DNA of 64,000 bases from NCBI RefSeq assembly GCF_030283145.1, contig NZ_JASNWE010000004.1:985704-1049703 (forward strand), written 5' to 3'. The notes beneath the pieces were generated by a model. The model was given only the letters and a program-made list of their open reading frames with translations. It made no database searches and was not told the origin of the DNA. The stretch is from Actinomadura xylanilytica (GTDB lineage Bacteria > Actinomycetota > Actinomycetes > Streptosporangiales > Streptosporangiaceae). This document shows positions 25,153 through 33,648 of the stretch, one piece after another. The translations under genes were made by a program, and so were the position numbers. Each line of letters begins with the position of its first letter. Position 1 is the first letter of the stretch.

Positions 25153-25266
25153 CTACTTGCCGTCCTTCTCGTGCTTGCCGCCATCCCTGGGATCGTCCTT
25201 CTCCGGCGGAGGGATCGGCTTGTCCCACTCGCCGTCGCCGCCCTTCTTCTCCTCATGCCTGCCCAT
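25153..25266 (-). CDS. 37-residue charged Asp-Gly-rich peptide, putative methyltransferase substrate
   Basis: A short gene with a strong ribosome site (AAGGGAG, 8 nt before the ATG at 25266) ends TAG 2 nt before the methyltransferase ATG, so the two are translationally coupled. The peptide is hydrophilic, without signal sequence or cysteine. It contains three Asp-Gly pairs (GGDGEW, RDGGK and the C-terminal KDGK) plus a PIPPPEKDDP centre. Asp-Gly is the preferred site for isoaspartate/aspartimide chemistry. I infer a RiPP-like precursor of the imiditide type. No ATP-grasp, LanM or protease gene is adjacent. Confidence 0.6.
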   Translation of the reverse strand: MGRHEEKKGGDGEWDKPIPPPEKDDPRDGGKHEKDGK

Positions 25267-25278
25267 CGCGAACTCCCT

Positions 25279-25530
25279 TCATCCGACCCGGCGCGGCCGT
25301 TCGCCGCACGGCAAGCCCTCACCCGTGCAGCACCCGAACCGTGACCTCCTCGCCGCCGTCACCGGATCGGCCGCAGACGCCGGCCCGGGGGAACTCGGCT
25401 CGCAGCGACGCAGGAACCCCGCCGCCTCCCGCAGCACCACCGCCGACCGCGTCGCGGCCACTTGCGGCACAGGGCGAGGCTGCCACTCGACCCTCCCACC
25501 GGTAACGACGTGCAGTGCATTACCCGACAC
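25279..25530 (-). CDS. possible small protein upstream of the peptide gene
   Basis: An open frame of 83 codons (VSGNALHVVTGG, then PQVAATRSAVVLREAAGFL) ends 12 nt before the 37-residue peptide gene. Its third codon positions are strongly GC-rich, as in real genes of this genome. The terminal part is Cys/Arg-rich (FGCCTGEGLPCGERP). The GTG at 25530 overlaps a TAGCGT hexamer that looks like a -10 element, so the true start may be further in. No family is recognised. It could equally be a transcribed leader. Confidence 0.3.
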   Translation of the reverse strand: MSGNALHVVTGGRVEWQPRPVPQVAATRSAVVLREAAGFLRRCEPSSPGPASAADPVTAARRSRFGCCTGEGLPCGERPRRVG

Positions 25531-25639
25531 GCTAGGTTCGCGGCGTCCCCAGGCCCTACTGGTGTGCCCAAGGTTGTCCGGGTTCCAGCCCAGGTCTGGG
25601 ACGGCTCTGCCGATCAAGGTCCGGGCTCGTCTGCCGAGG

Positions 25640-28600
25640 CTAGAAGGAGGCGGCGTGGTGCCCCTCGGGGATGAGCTCCTCGACGAGCGCCTCGGTCTCG
25701 GGCTGGAGCTGGTCGAGCAGCGGATCGCGGCCGACCCGTCCGCGCAGCTCCTCGACGGCCACCCGCACCTGCGCGTGGTCGCCGGTCGCCTGCGTGGCGC
25801 GCAGCAGGTCGCGCCAGAGGCCCTCGTCCTCGGGGGCGAGCCGCAGCCCGGCCCGCGCCGCGCCGATCGCGCCGCGCACGTCGCCCTCGTCCAGCCGCAG
25901 CACGACCAGCCGGTGCGCGACGTCGATCACCCGCGCGACCGCCTCGTACTCCAGGTCGTGCGAGGCCAGCCACCCGTACCGGCCGCGCGACCGGCCCGCC
26001 AGCACCGGCCCGCGCACCAGGTCGAGCGCGTAGGACATGTAGGCGGGCTCGGACGCGGGCTCGGCCGCCGACCGCCACACCAGCCACCGGAACACCGCCC
26101 AGTCGACCCGGACCTCCGAGCCGAGCCGGATCCGTCCCCGGTCGTCGTAGTAGAGGTTGGGCCGGCCGCGCGCGTCCCGTCCGAGCCAGTCGGAGACCCG
26201 CGCCACGCAGGCGTCGCGGACGCCCGCGCTGACGCCGCGCGGCCACACCGCGCCGCTCAGCACCGTCGGGTGCACGCCGTTCGGATGCGCGGCCAGGTAC
26301 ACCAGCACCTCGGTGCACAGGCCGCGGCGGCTCTCGTCCATCGGGCCGGGCGCGTCGATCTCGATCGGGCCGAGCAGCCGGATGTCGACCGACGACCGGT
26401 CCCCGCTGGGCGGCTCGGCCGCGCCCGCGGGCTCGGGCAGCGGCACCGAGTCGAGCCGCCCGGCCGTGCGGAACAGCTCGAAGACGCCCCGGTAGTGCTC
26501 GTCCGGGACGAGCTGCGCGTCGACCTCGAAGCCGAGGACGCCGGCCTTCAGCCGTCCGGCCGGGTCGACCTCCCAGGTCCAGGTCGCGCCCTGCACCTCG
26601 CCGGGGACCAGGTAGCCCGCGGCCATCCGGGTGCCGGTGCGGGCCAGCGCGACGAGCCGGTCGGCCTCCCGCTCGGTGGGCTGGTCGGCCATGATCAGGT
26701 AGTGCGGCATCCACGCCTCGCCGAACACGCCGCGGCACCGTCCGGTGAGCACCGAGTCGACGCCGGACGCGGCCAGCGCCTGCCGCACCTCCTCGGTGCG
26801 GCCCTCCAGCTCGGGCAGCGCGTCGGCCAGCGTCGGGACGGCGCGGACCCGGTCGGGCGCGATCTCGGCCAGCCCCTCGCCGAGCTCGGCGCCGAACCCG
26901 ACCAGCGTGATCCGCATGTGGTCGGACCAGCGGTTGGTGGCCAGCTCCAGCGCCAGCGCGGCCAGCACCGCGCGCCGCTCGTCCTCGGGTCCGCGCAGCG
27001 CGATCAGGCCGTGCGCGGCCTCCAGGTCGACCAGGATCCGGCCGTTGTCGTTGGTGCCGATCGAGACCAGCCCCGGGTACGGCGCCAGCACGTCGGCGAG
27101 GTCGGCCGACTCCAGCCCGGCGAGCGAGTCGGCCTTCAGCCGCCACACCTGGCCCTCGTCGAACGCCTGCCAGGGCGCGGGCGGGTTGCGGTCGGCGGGC
27201 GCGATCCACAGGTCGAGGCTGCCCGGCCCGAGATGCACCCCGTACACCGTCGGCAGCGCCCGTCCGCCCGCCGCCATGGACTTCGACAGGTGCCGCAGCC
27301 CGAGGTCGAGCAGGTGCACCGCGTCGTCGTCGGCGCCGATGCGCAGCGCCCGCTCGGTCTCGGCGGCGGCGCCCTCGGGACGGACGATCGCGTGCCCGAA
27401 CGCGCGGTGCCACATCTGGGTGCGGCGCCGCCGGCCGAGCGCGCCGAGCAGCCCCGCCGCCAGCAGCGACGCCGCCGCCAGGCCCTGCGGCCATTCGAGG
27501 TCGAACGACAGGGACGGACCCTGCCCGGGGACCGACACGCCCCCGCTCCCGGCCTTGCCGCCCATCTCCTCGTGCGGCCGGGGCGCCACAGGCCCCTGCG
27601 CCAAACCGTCCGGCACGGGCGTCTCGACGGAGGGCGTCTCGGGTGCCGGGGTCTCGACGGTGGGCTTCTCGACGCTGGGCGTCTCCTGCACCGGCGCGTC
27701 CGGCGCGGGGGCCGCCGCCGCGCCCGGCGCCGGCTCTCCCGGCTGCTCTCCCGGCTGCTGGTGCGGGGGCTGGTCGCGGGGCTGCTCGTGCGGGACCGGG
27801 TGCCCGTGGCGGTAGTAGTCGTCGAGATCCCGGGCGGGGACGACCTGCGTGCCCTTGGCGTCGGCCGGCATCTCCAGGATCCAACCCGGCCTGATCAGGC
27901 TCGAAATGCTGAGCTTGGTGCCGTCGGGCTGCACCCGGCCCTGGTTCAGCCGGTAGATCTCCTTGTACCGGCGGCCCTCGCCGAGGCACTTGTCGGCGAT
28001 CTCCCACAGGCTCTCGTGGTGCCGTCCCTCCGGAGGCTGGACCCGGTAGATCTTGGTCGTCGCCACCTTCGCGGCCGGGTTCGCGGTGAGGTCGGCGGCC
28101 ATCCGGTCGGCGGCCCGCTGCGGCTCCGCCGGGACATGCTGGAACTCCTGCGTCTGCGTCTGCGGCTGCGGCTGGAGCTGGGGCCGCGCCAGCTCCTGGG
28201 CCTGCGCGGGACGCTGCGCAAGGCCGCCGCCGGAGAACGCCGGCGCGATCACGGTCGCCGCGGTGAACAGCAGCAGCGCCGCCACCACCAGCCGGTGCAC
28301 CAGCGACTGGGTGCCCCCGGCCAGCGGCACCCGCGCGGGCACGCCGACCCCGCGGACGCCCGCGTACACCTCGACGACCACGCACAGCGCGAGCTGGAGC
28401 CAGGCCAGCCAGACCAGCACCACCAGCACGGTGAGCACCGACCCGGGCCCCACCCGGTGGGTGAGGTCGCCGAGCTCGGGCAGCCGCCCGGGGAGCGGCG
28501 ACCCGAAGAACGTCAGCAGCGCCCACGGCACCCCGCCGAGCAGCGCGGCCAGCGCCGCGACCGCCGCCAGCCCGGCCAGCACGTCGCCGGGGCCGCGCCG

Positions 28601-28690
28601 GCCCCGAACGGGCGTCCTCTGCCCATGCCGTGTCACCATCGCGCCCCTGCCGATCGCCGGTCTCTGGGTGGTCGAGCGGACGTCGTCCAC
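25640..28690 (-). CDS. LysM-domain membrane protein with C-terminal BTAD-type regulatory domain
   Basis: This 1016-residue protein has three membrane segments near 36-62, 84-112 and 132-152. A LysM-like module lies at about 212-276 (TKIYRVQ, SLWEIADKCLGEGRRYKEIY, LIRPGWILEMP). A long Pro/Glu/Thr-rich linker, another hydrophobic segment near 405-420 and a large cytosolic region follow. From about 760 comes a winged-helix plus BTAD-like region (VDIRLLGPIEID, then RGPVLAGRSRGRYGWL and LDEGDVRGAIGAARAGLRLAPEDE). LysM modules bind peptidoglycan; BTAD is known from SARP activators. It is the last gene of the Tad pilus operon, 28 nt after a TadE-like gene, and may tether the pilus machine to the wall or regulate it. 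GTG 28690 or ATG 28639 are possible starts. Confidence 0.8.
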   Translation of the reverse strand: MDDVRSTTQRPAIGRGAMVTRHGQRTPVRGRRGPGDVLAGLAAVAALAALLGGVPWALLTFFGSPLPGRLPELGDLTHRVGPGSVLTVLVVLVWLAWLQLALCVVVEVYAGVRGVGVPARVPLAGGTQSLVHRLVVAALLLFTAATVIAPAFSGGGLAQRPAQAQELARPQLQPQPQTQTQEFQHVPAEPQRAADRMAADLTANPAAKVATTKIYRVQPPEGRHHESLWEIADKCLGEGRRYKEIYRLNQGRVQPDGTKLSISSLIRPGWILEMPADAKGTQVVPARDLDDYYRHGHPVPHEQPRDQPPHQQPGEQPGEPAPGAAAAPAPDAPVQETPSVEKPTVETPAPETPSVETPVPDGLAQGPVAPRPHEEMGGKAGSGGVSVPGQGPSLSFDLEWPQGLAAASLLAAGLLGALGRRRRTQMWHRAFGHAIVRPEGAAAETERALRIGADDDAVHLLDLGLRHLSKSMAAGGRALPTVYGVHLGPGSLDLWIAPADRNPPAPWQAFDEGQVWRLKADSLAGLESADLADVLAPYPGLVSIGTNDNGRILVDLEAAHGLIALRGPEDERRAVLAALALELATNRWSDHMRITLVGFGAELGEGLAEIAPDRVRAVPTLADALPELEGRTEEVRQALAASGVDSVLTGRCRGVFGEAWMPHYLIMADQPTEREADRLVALARTGTRMAAGYLVPGEVQGATWTWEVDPAGRLKAGVLGFEVDAQLVPDEHYRGVFELFRTAGRLDSVPLPEPAGAAEPPSGDRSSVDIRLLGPIEIDAPGPMDESRRGLCTEVLVYLAAHPNGVHPTVLSGAVWPRGVSAGVRDACVARVSDWLGRDARGRPNLYYDDRGRIRLGSEVRVDWAVFRWLVWRSAAEPASEPAYMSYALDLVRGPVLAGRSRGRYGWLASHDLEYEAVARVIDVAHRLVVLRLDEGDVRGAIGAARAGLRLAPEDEGLWRDLLRATQATGDHAQVRVAVEELRGRVGRDPLLDQLQPETEALVEELIPEGHHAASF

Positions 28691-28718
28691 GCCATCGTAG
28701 ACGCGTGCGTTCCGGACA

Positions 28719-29201
28719 TCACTGTGGTCCGTTCCCGGTCACCGGCCGCGCGGACGCGGTCGAGGTCATGGTGAACGTCCCGAGCCCCGGGACGATCCCG
28801 AGGAGCTGCGGCTCGACCTTGATCTGCACCGTGACCTCGACCTCCTGGTCGTCGGCGTCGCACCGGGAGGCGGCGACCTGGGCGCCGTAGAAGCCGAGCA
28901 GGTCGCAGGCCGCGGCCCGCGCCCGGCCCGGGTCGATCGCCGGCCTGCCGGTCGCGCGCAGCGCGTCGGTGTCGATCTCGTTCGCGCCGGCCCGCGCGGC
29001 CTGCTCGGCCATGTCGGCGGCGCGCTGCCGGGCGTGGATCGCCAGCCCGCCGTCCACCAGCAGCCCGGCCAGCAGGAACACCGCCGGGGTGAACAGCACC
29101 ACGTACATCGCGACCGACCCGCGCTCCCGCTCGTCGCCGCGTTCATCACGGCCCCGGAGGGCACGGAGGGCGCGGAGCGGGTGTTCGGCGCGGCGCCTCA
29201 T
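28719..29201 (-). CDS. TadG/TadE-like pilus assembly protein
   Basis: This 160-residue minor-pilin-like protein has a basic N-terminus and a single hydrophobic helix (GSVAMYVVLFTPAVFLLAGL). The periplasm-facing part contains AIHARQRAADMAEQAARAGAN. Putative Tad secretion component of the TadE/TadG group. Its ATG overlaps the stop of the preceding TadE-like gene by 4 nt. Two Cys in the C-terminal half could form a disulfide. Confidence 0.75.
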   Translation of the reverse strand: MRRRAEHPLRALRALRGRDERGDERERGSVAMYVVLFTPAVFLLAGLLVDGGLAIHARQRAADMAEQAARAGANEIDTDALRATGRPAIDPGRARAAACDLLGFYGAQVAASRCDADDQEVEVTVQIKVEPQLLGIVPGLGTFTMTSTASARPVTGNGPQ

Positions 29202-29686
29202 CCCGCGCCTCCCGGGTCGTCCTGTTCGGGGTCGGTGCCCCGGTAGGTGTAGGTGTCGATCGGCGCGACGGCCTTGCCCGCCAGGCTCTTGACGCCGGGC
29301 AGGCCGATGAACGCCAGGTCGGCAAGGTCGACGTCGCAAATGATGGTCACCGCCACCCGGCCGCCGGGCCGCCAGTCGACGAGGTCGGTGTCGGTGCGCG
29401 GGCCGCCCGAGCACCAGCTGTGCCCCTTGAGGTTCGCGGCGGCGGCGTCCCGCGCCATCTGGTCGGCGCCGCCCGCGCTGCGCGCCACCGACGCGGCCCG
29501 GACGGCGTCGCGCGCCGCGCCGTCCACCTGGCTCTGCGCGTCGACCATCCGCCCGGCCCCGGCCAGCAGCAGGAGGAACGCGATGAAGACGGGCGTGACC
29601 AGCACCATCTCCAGCGACATCGACCCCCGGTCGGCACGGTCGGCAGCATCGCCGCGGCCGGCGCGCGGGCGGGCGAGCGGCGTCAT
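29198..29686 (-). CDS. TadE-like pilus assembly protein
   Basis: This 162-residue TadE-family pseudopilin has the prepilin-like segment DRGSMSLEMVLVTPVFIAFLLLL with Glu at position 5 after the likely cleavage Gly, followed by DAQSQVDGAARDAVRAASVAR. ATG 29686 overlaps the stop of the previous gene (ATGA) and its own stop overlaps the next start, so three TadE-like genes are translated in a chain. Confidence 0.8.
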   Translation of the reverse strand: MTPLARPRAGRGDAADRADRGSMSLEMVLVTPVFIAFLLLLAGAGRMVDAQSQVDGAARDAVRAASVARSAGGADQMARDAAAANLKGHSWCSGGPRTDTDLVDWRPGGRVAVTIICDVDLADLAFIGLPGVKSLAGKAVAPIDTYTYRGTDPEQDDPGGAG

Positions 29687-30141
29687 GGCGCGTCCCCCTG
29701 GCAGGCGGTGCCGCCGTCGACGTCGGGACGGAAGCACTCGATCGGCCCCTCGGAGCGCTGCTCGACATGGAAGCTCATGAACGGGATCACCTTCACCGCC
29801 TCCCCGCTGACCTGGACCCATCGCTGGTCACCCTCCTCGCCCGCCGCCACCCGCAGGCCGCCGAGCAGGTTCGGGCCGATCTTGCGGACGTCGCCGGTGG
29901 CCTTGGCGACCGCCTCGTCCCGCCAGCCGCCGCCCTCGGGCTGGGTCCGCGCCACCCGGGCGCCGGACTGCGCCGCCGCGAGCGCCACGTGCCGCGCGTG
30001 GTAGACCATCGCGAACTGCACCACGGCCAGCAGCACCAGGATGATGATCGGGGTGAGCAGCGCCCACTCCATCGAGGACGCGCCCTGGTCGCCCCGGCCC
30101 CGGGGGGACCAGGCCCCGGGTGCGCCGGCACGGCGGGCCAC
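29683..30141 (-). CDS. TadE-like pilus assembly protein
   Basis: This 152-residue TadE protein has DQGASSMEWALLTPIIILVLLAVVQFAMVYHARHVALAAAQ-type sequence: a short basic leader, processing Gly, Glu at +5, a hydrophobic helix and then the conserved helix. GTG 30141 is 2 nt after the pilin gene. The stop overlaps the next TadE gene. Confidence 0.82.
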   Translation of the reverse strand: MARRAGAPGAWSPRGRGDQGASSMEWALLTPIIILVLLAVVQFAMVYHARHVALAAAQSGARVARTQPEGGGWRDEAVAKATGDVRKIGPNLLGGLRVAAGEEGDQRWVQVSGEAVKVIPFMSFHVEQRSEGPIECFRPDVDGGTACQGDAP

Positions 30142-30143
30142 CG

Positions 30144-30365
30144 CTACTCCGTCTTGATGCTGTTGGCCTTGCTGACGATCAGGTTCCTGATCGTCGCCCC
30201 GATGGTGATCGCGATGATCGCCAGGATCGCGGTGATGATCGCCCACTCGATCGCCGAGGCGCCCGCGCTCCGCTCGGAGCCGTCGCGCAGCCGGTCGATC
30301 CGGCTGCCGAGCAGGGCGCGCAGGTAGACCAGCACCGGATCGTTCAAGGGGTTGATCGGACCCAT
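30144..30365 (-). CDS. Flp-type major pilin
   Basis: This 73-residue prepilin has a long (33-residue) leader, then the Flp processing site SAG/ASAIEWAIITAILAI with Glu at +5. The usual Tyr at +6 is Trp. The single hydrophobic helix and short C-terminus are typical Flp features. It lies between tadC and the TadE genes and has the best ribosome site of the operon (GAGGAGAA, 5 nt before the ATG), suited to high expression of the main subunit. No prepilin peptidase gene (TadV) is in the window. Confidence 0.8.
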   Translation of the reverse strand: MGPINPLNDPVLVYLRALLGSRIDRLRDGSERSAGASAIEWAIITAILAIIAITIGATIRNLIVSKANSIKTE

Positions 30366-30393
30366 GGGTTCTCCTCAGATGGTTGGGGGCCGC

Positions 30394-31311
30394 TCATGCG
30401 GAGATCACCCGCATCAGCGCCGGGTAGGCCAGGAAGACCAGGAACGCGGCGCAGATGAGGAGCTGTGCGACGAGCATCGACTGGGACCGCTCCCCGGCCT
30501 TGCCCTCCAGCTCCGACAGCTCCCTGCTGCGCATCGACGCGGCGCGGGCGGTCAGGGACTTGCGGATCTGCGCGCCGTCGTCGGCGACGAGGGCGAGCGC
30601 GCCGGCGAGGTCGCGCAACTCGGCGATGTCGAGCTCGTCGCCGAGGCGGCCGAGCGCCTGCCAGGGGGTGTGGCCGGTGATCCGGGCGTTGGCGAGCGCG
30701 TCCCGCAGGCGGGTCATCGCCCAGCCCTCGCCGACGTTGGACGCGGTCATCAGCGCCTCGGGCACGCCCCGTCCGCCGGCCAGGTTCATCGACACCAGGT
30801 CCAGGAACGCGCCGACCACGTGCCGGAAGTCCTGCCGCCGCGCCGCCGCCTCCTGCCGGAGCTGGAGGTCGGGGAAGAAGAAGAACAGCACCGCGAAGAA
30901 CGCGCAGATCCACACCGGGACCTGGAAGGAGATCCCGGCGCCGAGCAGCGCGAAGTAGCCGACGATCACCGGGATGAACACCAGCGCGGCGGCGGGCAGC
31001 AGGAACTTGGTGGCCAGGAATCCCTCGAGGGACCGCTCGGTGATCGCCAGGTCGGCGCGGACCGACTGGAGCTTCCAGCCGCGGATCTCGCAGTAGTGCG
31101 CCAGCTCGCGGCCGACCCGGGTGCGCAGCCCGCCGACCCGTTCCAGCGTCGGCGACATCCGGCCCGCCTGCGCCTCCTCCAGGTCGCGGCGGCGCGCCGC
31201 GTCGAAGGCCGCCATCCGCGCGACCAGCCCCGGCCGCGCCGGGAACAGCGCCCGCGCGAGCAGGAACAGGCCGACACCGACGAGCGCCCCGGCGAGCATC
31301 GCCCCGGTCAC
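30394..31311 (-). CDS. tadC: Tad secretion inner-membrane protein TadC
   Basis: This 305-residue T2SF-type platform protein has an N-terminal membrane segment, a pair of central membrane segments (LVFIPVIVGYFALLGAGI and WICAFFAVLFFFFPD) and a C-terminal one. The cytosolic T2SF repeat contains FLDLVSMNLAGGRGVPEAL. It anchors the pilus base with TadB. GTG 31311 overlaps the TGA of tadB (GTGA). Confidence 0.88.
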   Translation of the reverse strand: MTGAMLAGALVGVGLFLLARALFPARPGLVARMAAFDAARRRDLEEAQAGRMSPTLERVGGLRTRVGRELAHYCEIRGWKLQSVRADLAITERSLEGFLATKFLLPAAALVFIPVIVGYFALLGAGISFQVPVWICAFFAVLFFFFPDLQLRQEAAARRQDFRHVVGAFLDLVSMNLAGGRGVPEALMTASNVGEGWAMTRLRDALANARITGHTPWQALGRLGDELDIAELRDLAGALALVADDGAQIRKSLTARAASMRSRELSELEGKAGERSQSMLVAQLLICAAFLVFLAYPALMRVISA

Positions 31312-32312
31312 GGCCCGCCACCTCCCCCGGCGTCCATGGTGTGGCGTCCGCGCAGCGTGCGGCCCCGGGCGCCGGAGTCGGCGGCGGGCGGCGCGCCGCC
31401 CTGCCAGCCGGCGACGGTGCTCGGCACCTCGCCGGGCACGCCGGGCACGCCGGGCTGCGCAGCGCGCGGACGGGTGAGGAAGCGGCTCGGCATCTCGTAC
31501 CTGGCGAGGCGCCGCAGCCAGAGGAACCCGGCGCCGTACAGCGCGATCACCAGGCACAGCACGAGCTGGCCGAGCAGGTCGTCGTACGGTTCGACGTAGG
31601 CGTGGTTGAAGACGGCCAGCCCGAGGGCGGTGCCGACCGAGACGCCGACGACGATGCGGACGCTGCGGCGGGTCGCGCGGCGGTCGGCCTCGACGCGGCG
31701 GCGCATGTCGAGCTCGGCGCGGGCGGACCCGGCGAGGGCGCCGAGCATGTCGCGCAGCCCGGGGCCGCGCAGCTTGGCGTTGAGGATCAGCGCGGCGATC
31801 ACCAGATCGGCGGACGGGTCGTCCAGGTCGTCGGCGAAGCGGCGCAGCGCCTCGGGCATCGGCACCCGGGTGTGCAGCCGGTCGACCAGGTCGCGCAGCG
31901 GCTGCTGGAGGGCGGGCGCGGCGGCGCGCAGCGAGGCCGGGATGGCCTGTTCGAGGCCGACGGCCCCGGCGATGGTGTCGCGCAGCGACTCCGTCCAGGC
32001 GGCGAGGGCCTCCAGTCGCGCCATGCCCTGGCGCTCCTCGCCGGCGCCGCCGGCCAGGCCCTTCCAGCCGAGGACGAGGACGCCGGTGCCGCCCGCGGCG
32101 ATCGGCCAGCGGGTGACCACCAGCACCACCAGCCCGGTCACCACGGCGAGGGCGCCGCGGGTGCTGAGCGTCTTGACCAGCTCTTCGCGGCTGCGCCCGC
32201 GCGGCGGGCCGGAGCGCGGGGGCAGCCCGCGGATCGCGACGATCAGCAGCAGGATCCCGCCGCCGACCAGGGCGCCGGTCAGCACCGACAGCAGCACGTC
32301 GGGCGCGTACAT
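31308..32312 (-). CDS. tadB: Tad secretion inner-membrane protein TadB
   Basis: This 334-residue T2SF-domain protein has two N-terminal membrane segments, a central cytosolic domain (WTESLRDTIAGAVGLEQAI, ARAELDMRRRVEADR) and two C-terminal segments (RIVVGVSVGTALGLAVF and LVLCLVIALYGAGFLWL). It partners TadC below the TadA ATPase. ATG 32312 is 34 nt after tadA; the stop overlaps tadC. The last ~50 residues are Pro/Gly-rich and unlike the family core. Confidence 0.87.
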   Translation of the reverse strand: MYAPDVLLSVLTGALVGGGILLLIVAIRGLPPRSGPPRGRSREELVKTLSTRGALAVVTGLVVLVVTRWPIAAGGTGVLVLGWKGLAGGAGEERQGMARLEALAAWTESLRDTIAGAVGLEQAIPASLRAAAPALQQPLRDLVDRLHTRVPMPEALRRFADDLDDPSADLVIAALILNAKLRGPGLRDMLGALAGSARAELDMRRRVEADRRATRRSVRIVVGVSVGTALGLAVFNHAYVEPYDDLLGQLVLCLVIALYGAGFLWLRRLARYEMPSRFLTRPRAAQPGVPGVPGEVPSTVAGWQGGAPPAADSGARGRTLRGRHTMDAGGGGGP

Positions 32313-32346
32313 CAGCGGCCCCCGGTCCCGGTGGCGCGGCGCCGGT

Positions 32347-33648
32347 TCACCAGGCGCCCCCGGCGGCGGTGTCGTAGCCGAACTCGGCCAGGTCGTCGGC
32401 GCAGGAGATCGACGCGGCCGGGAGGACGTGGCCCTCGGGGCCGAGCGCGAACACCTCCGAGGAGAGCACCCGGCCGTCGACGCCGGTGACCTCGCGGACG
32501 CTGGCGACGTAGCGGCGCAGCCGGCCGCCGCTGGCGTAGTCGTTGCGCTTCTCGATGAACACCACGAAGTCGATGGCGCCCGCGATGAGCATGTGGGTGG
32601 CCTCGACCGGGAGCCGCTCCTCCGCCTGGATCGCGTAGGTGGCGATGCGGTTGAACACCTCCATCGAGGAGTTGGCGTGGATGGTGGACAGCGAGCCGTC
32701 GTTGCCCTGCGTCATCGCGTTGAGCATGGTGACGATCTCGTCGCCGAGCACCTCGCCGACGATCACGCGGGACGGGTTCATCCGCAGCGAGCGGCGGACC
32801 AGCTCGGCCATCGAGATCGCGCCCTGCCCCTCGGAGTTGGCCAGCCGCTGCTCGAACGCCACGCAGTTGGGGTGCAGCTCGGGGAAGGCGTCCAGGCCGA
32901 GCTCCAGCGCCCGCTCGACGGTGATCAGGCGCTCCTCGATCGGGATCTCGTTGGCGACCGCGCGCAGCAGCGTGGTCTTGCCCGCGTTGGTGGCCCCCGC
33001 GATCATGATGTTCTTGCGGGCCCGGACGGCGGCGCGGAAGAACAGCCCCGTCTCGGGGGTGAGCGTGCCGTTGCCCACCAGGTCGGACAGGAAGACCTTG
33101 CCGAGCCGGGCGCGCCGGATCGACAGCGACGGCCGGACGGTCACGTCCATCACCGCCGACAGCCGCGACCCGTCGGGCAGCCGCAGGTCGAGCTGCGGGT
33201 TGGCGGTGTCGAACGGGCGGGACGACAGCCCGCTGTAGGCGGCCAGGATCTGGATCAGCTCGACCAGTTCCTCGTCGGACTCGGCGACCGGCTCGCCCAT
33301 CACCTCGTGGCCGTCGGCGTAGCCGATGAAGACCCGGTCGCAGCCGTTGATGTCGATGTTCTCGATCTCGGGGTCCTCCAGCAGCGGCTGGAGCCGTCCC
33401 ACCCCGAACAGCGCCGCGTGCACGCCCGCGGCGAGCGCCTCCTCCTCCTCGGCGTTGGGCGGGCGGCGGCCGGAGGTGATCTCGCCGCGGGCGAACTCCT
33501 CGAGCACCTGCCCGATCAGCGCGCGGGCGAACTGCCGCTCGTCCTCCCCGGTCATCACGGGCAGGCCGTGCGCGGCGTCGAGCCGGCGCTGCTGGCCGAG
33601 CCGGTCGCCGACCTCCTGGCGGAGCCGTTTGACGAGGGCGTGGTCCAC
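32347..33648 (-). CDS. tadA: Tad pilus assembly ATPase TadA (CpaF)
   Basis: This 433-residue type II/IV secretion ATPase powers Flp pilus assembly. The N-terminal domain is followed by the CpaF signature ENIDINGCDRVFIGY, arginine-rich SLSIRRAR, Walker A GATNAGKTTLLRA near residue 220, the Asp box, Walker B RVIVGEVLGDE, and the His box STIHANSS. GTG 33648 directly abuts the stop of the TadZ-like gene. Confidence 0.94.
   Translation of the reverse strand: MDHALVKRLRQEVGDRLGQQRRLDAAHGLPVMTGEDERQFARALIGQVLEEFARGEITSGRRPPNAEEEEALAAGVHAALFGVGRLQPLLEDPEIENIDINGCDRVFIGYADGHEVMGEPVAESDEELVELIQILAAYSGLSSRPFDTANPQLDLRLPDGSRLSAVMDVTVRPSLSIRRARLGKVFLSDLVGNGTLTPETGLFFRAAVRARKNIMIAGATNAGKTTLLRAVANEIPIEERLITVERALELGLDAFPELHPNCVAFEQRLANSEGQGAISMAELVRRSLRMNPSRVIVGEVLGDEIVTMLNAMTQGNDGSLSTIHANSSMEVFNRIATYAIQAEERLPVEATHMLIAGAIDFVVFIEKRNDYASGGRLRRYVASVREVTGVDGRVLSSEVFALGPEGHVLPAASISCADDLAEFGYDTAAGGAW

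Noticed and set aside
24002..25266. Graspetide or FxLD-lanthipeptide cluster for the methyltransferase
   Set aside because: No ATP-grasp ligase or lanthipeptide synthetase gene is adjacent, and the peptide lacks Cys and the TTxxxxEE or FxLD-type motifs.
25359..25520. Alternative leaderless ATG at 25520 downstream of TAGCGT
   Set aside because: The frame it opens is Arg/Gly/Cys-biased and lacks the GC3 pattern of the alternative frame, so I did not call a gene from it.
23336..28774. Very long open frame (about 1800 codons) on the plus strand
   Set aside because: It is an antisense shadow of the kinase-partner, methyltransferase and LysM-BTAD genes, with His/Arg/Pro/Val-skewed composition caused by high GC; no family motifs.
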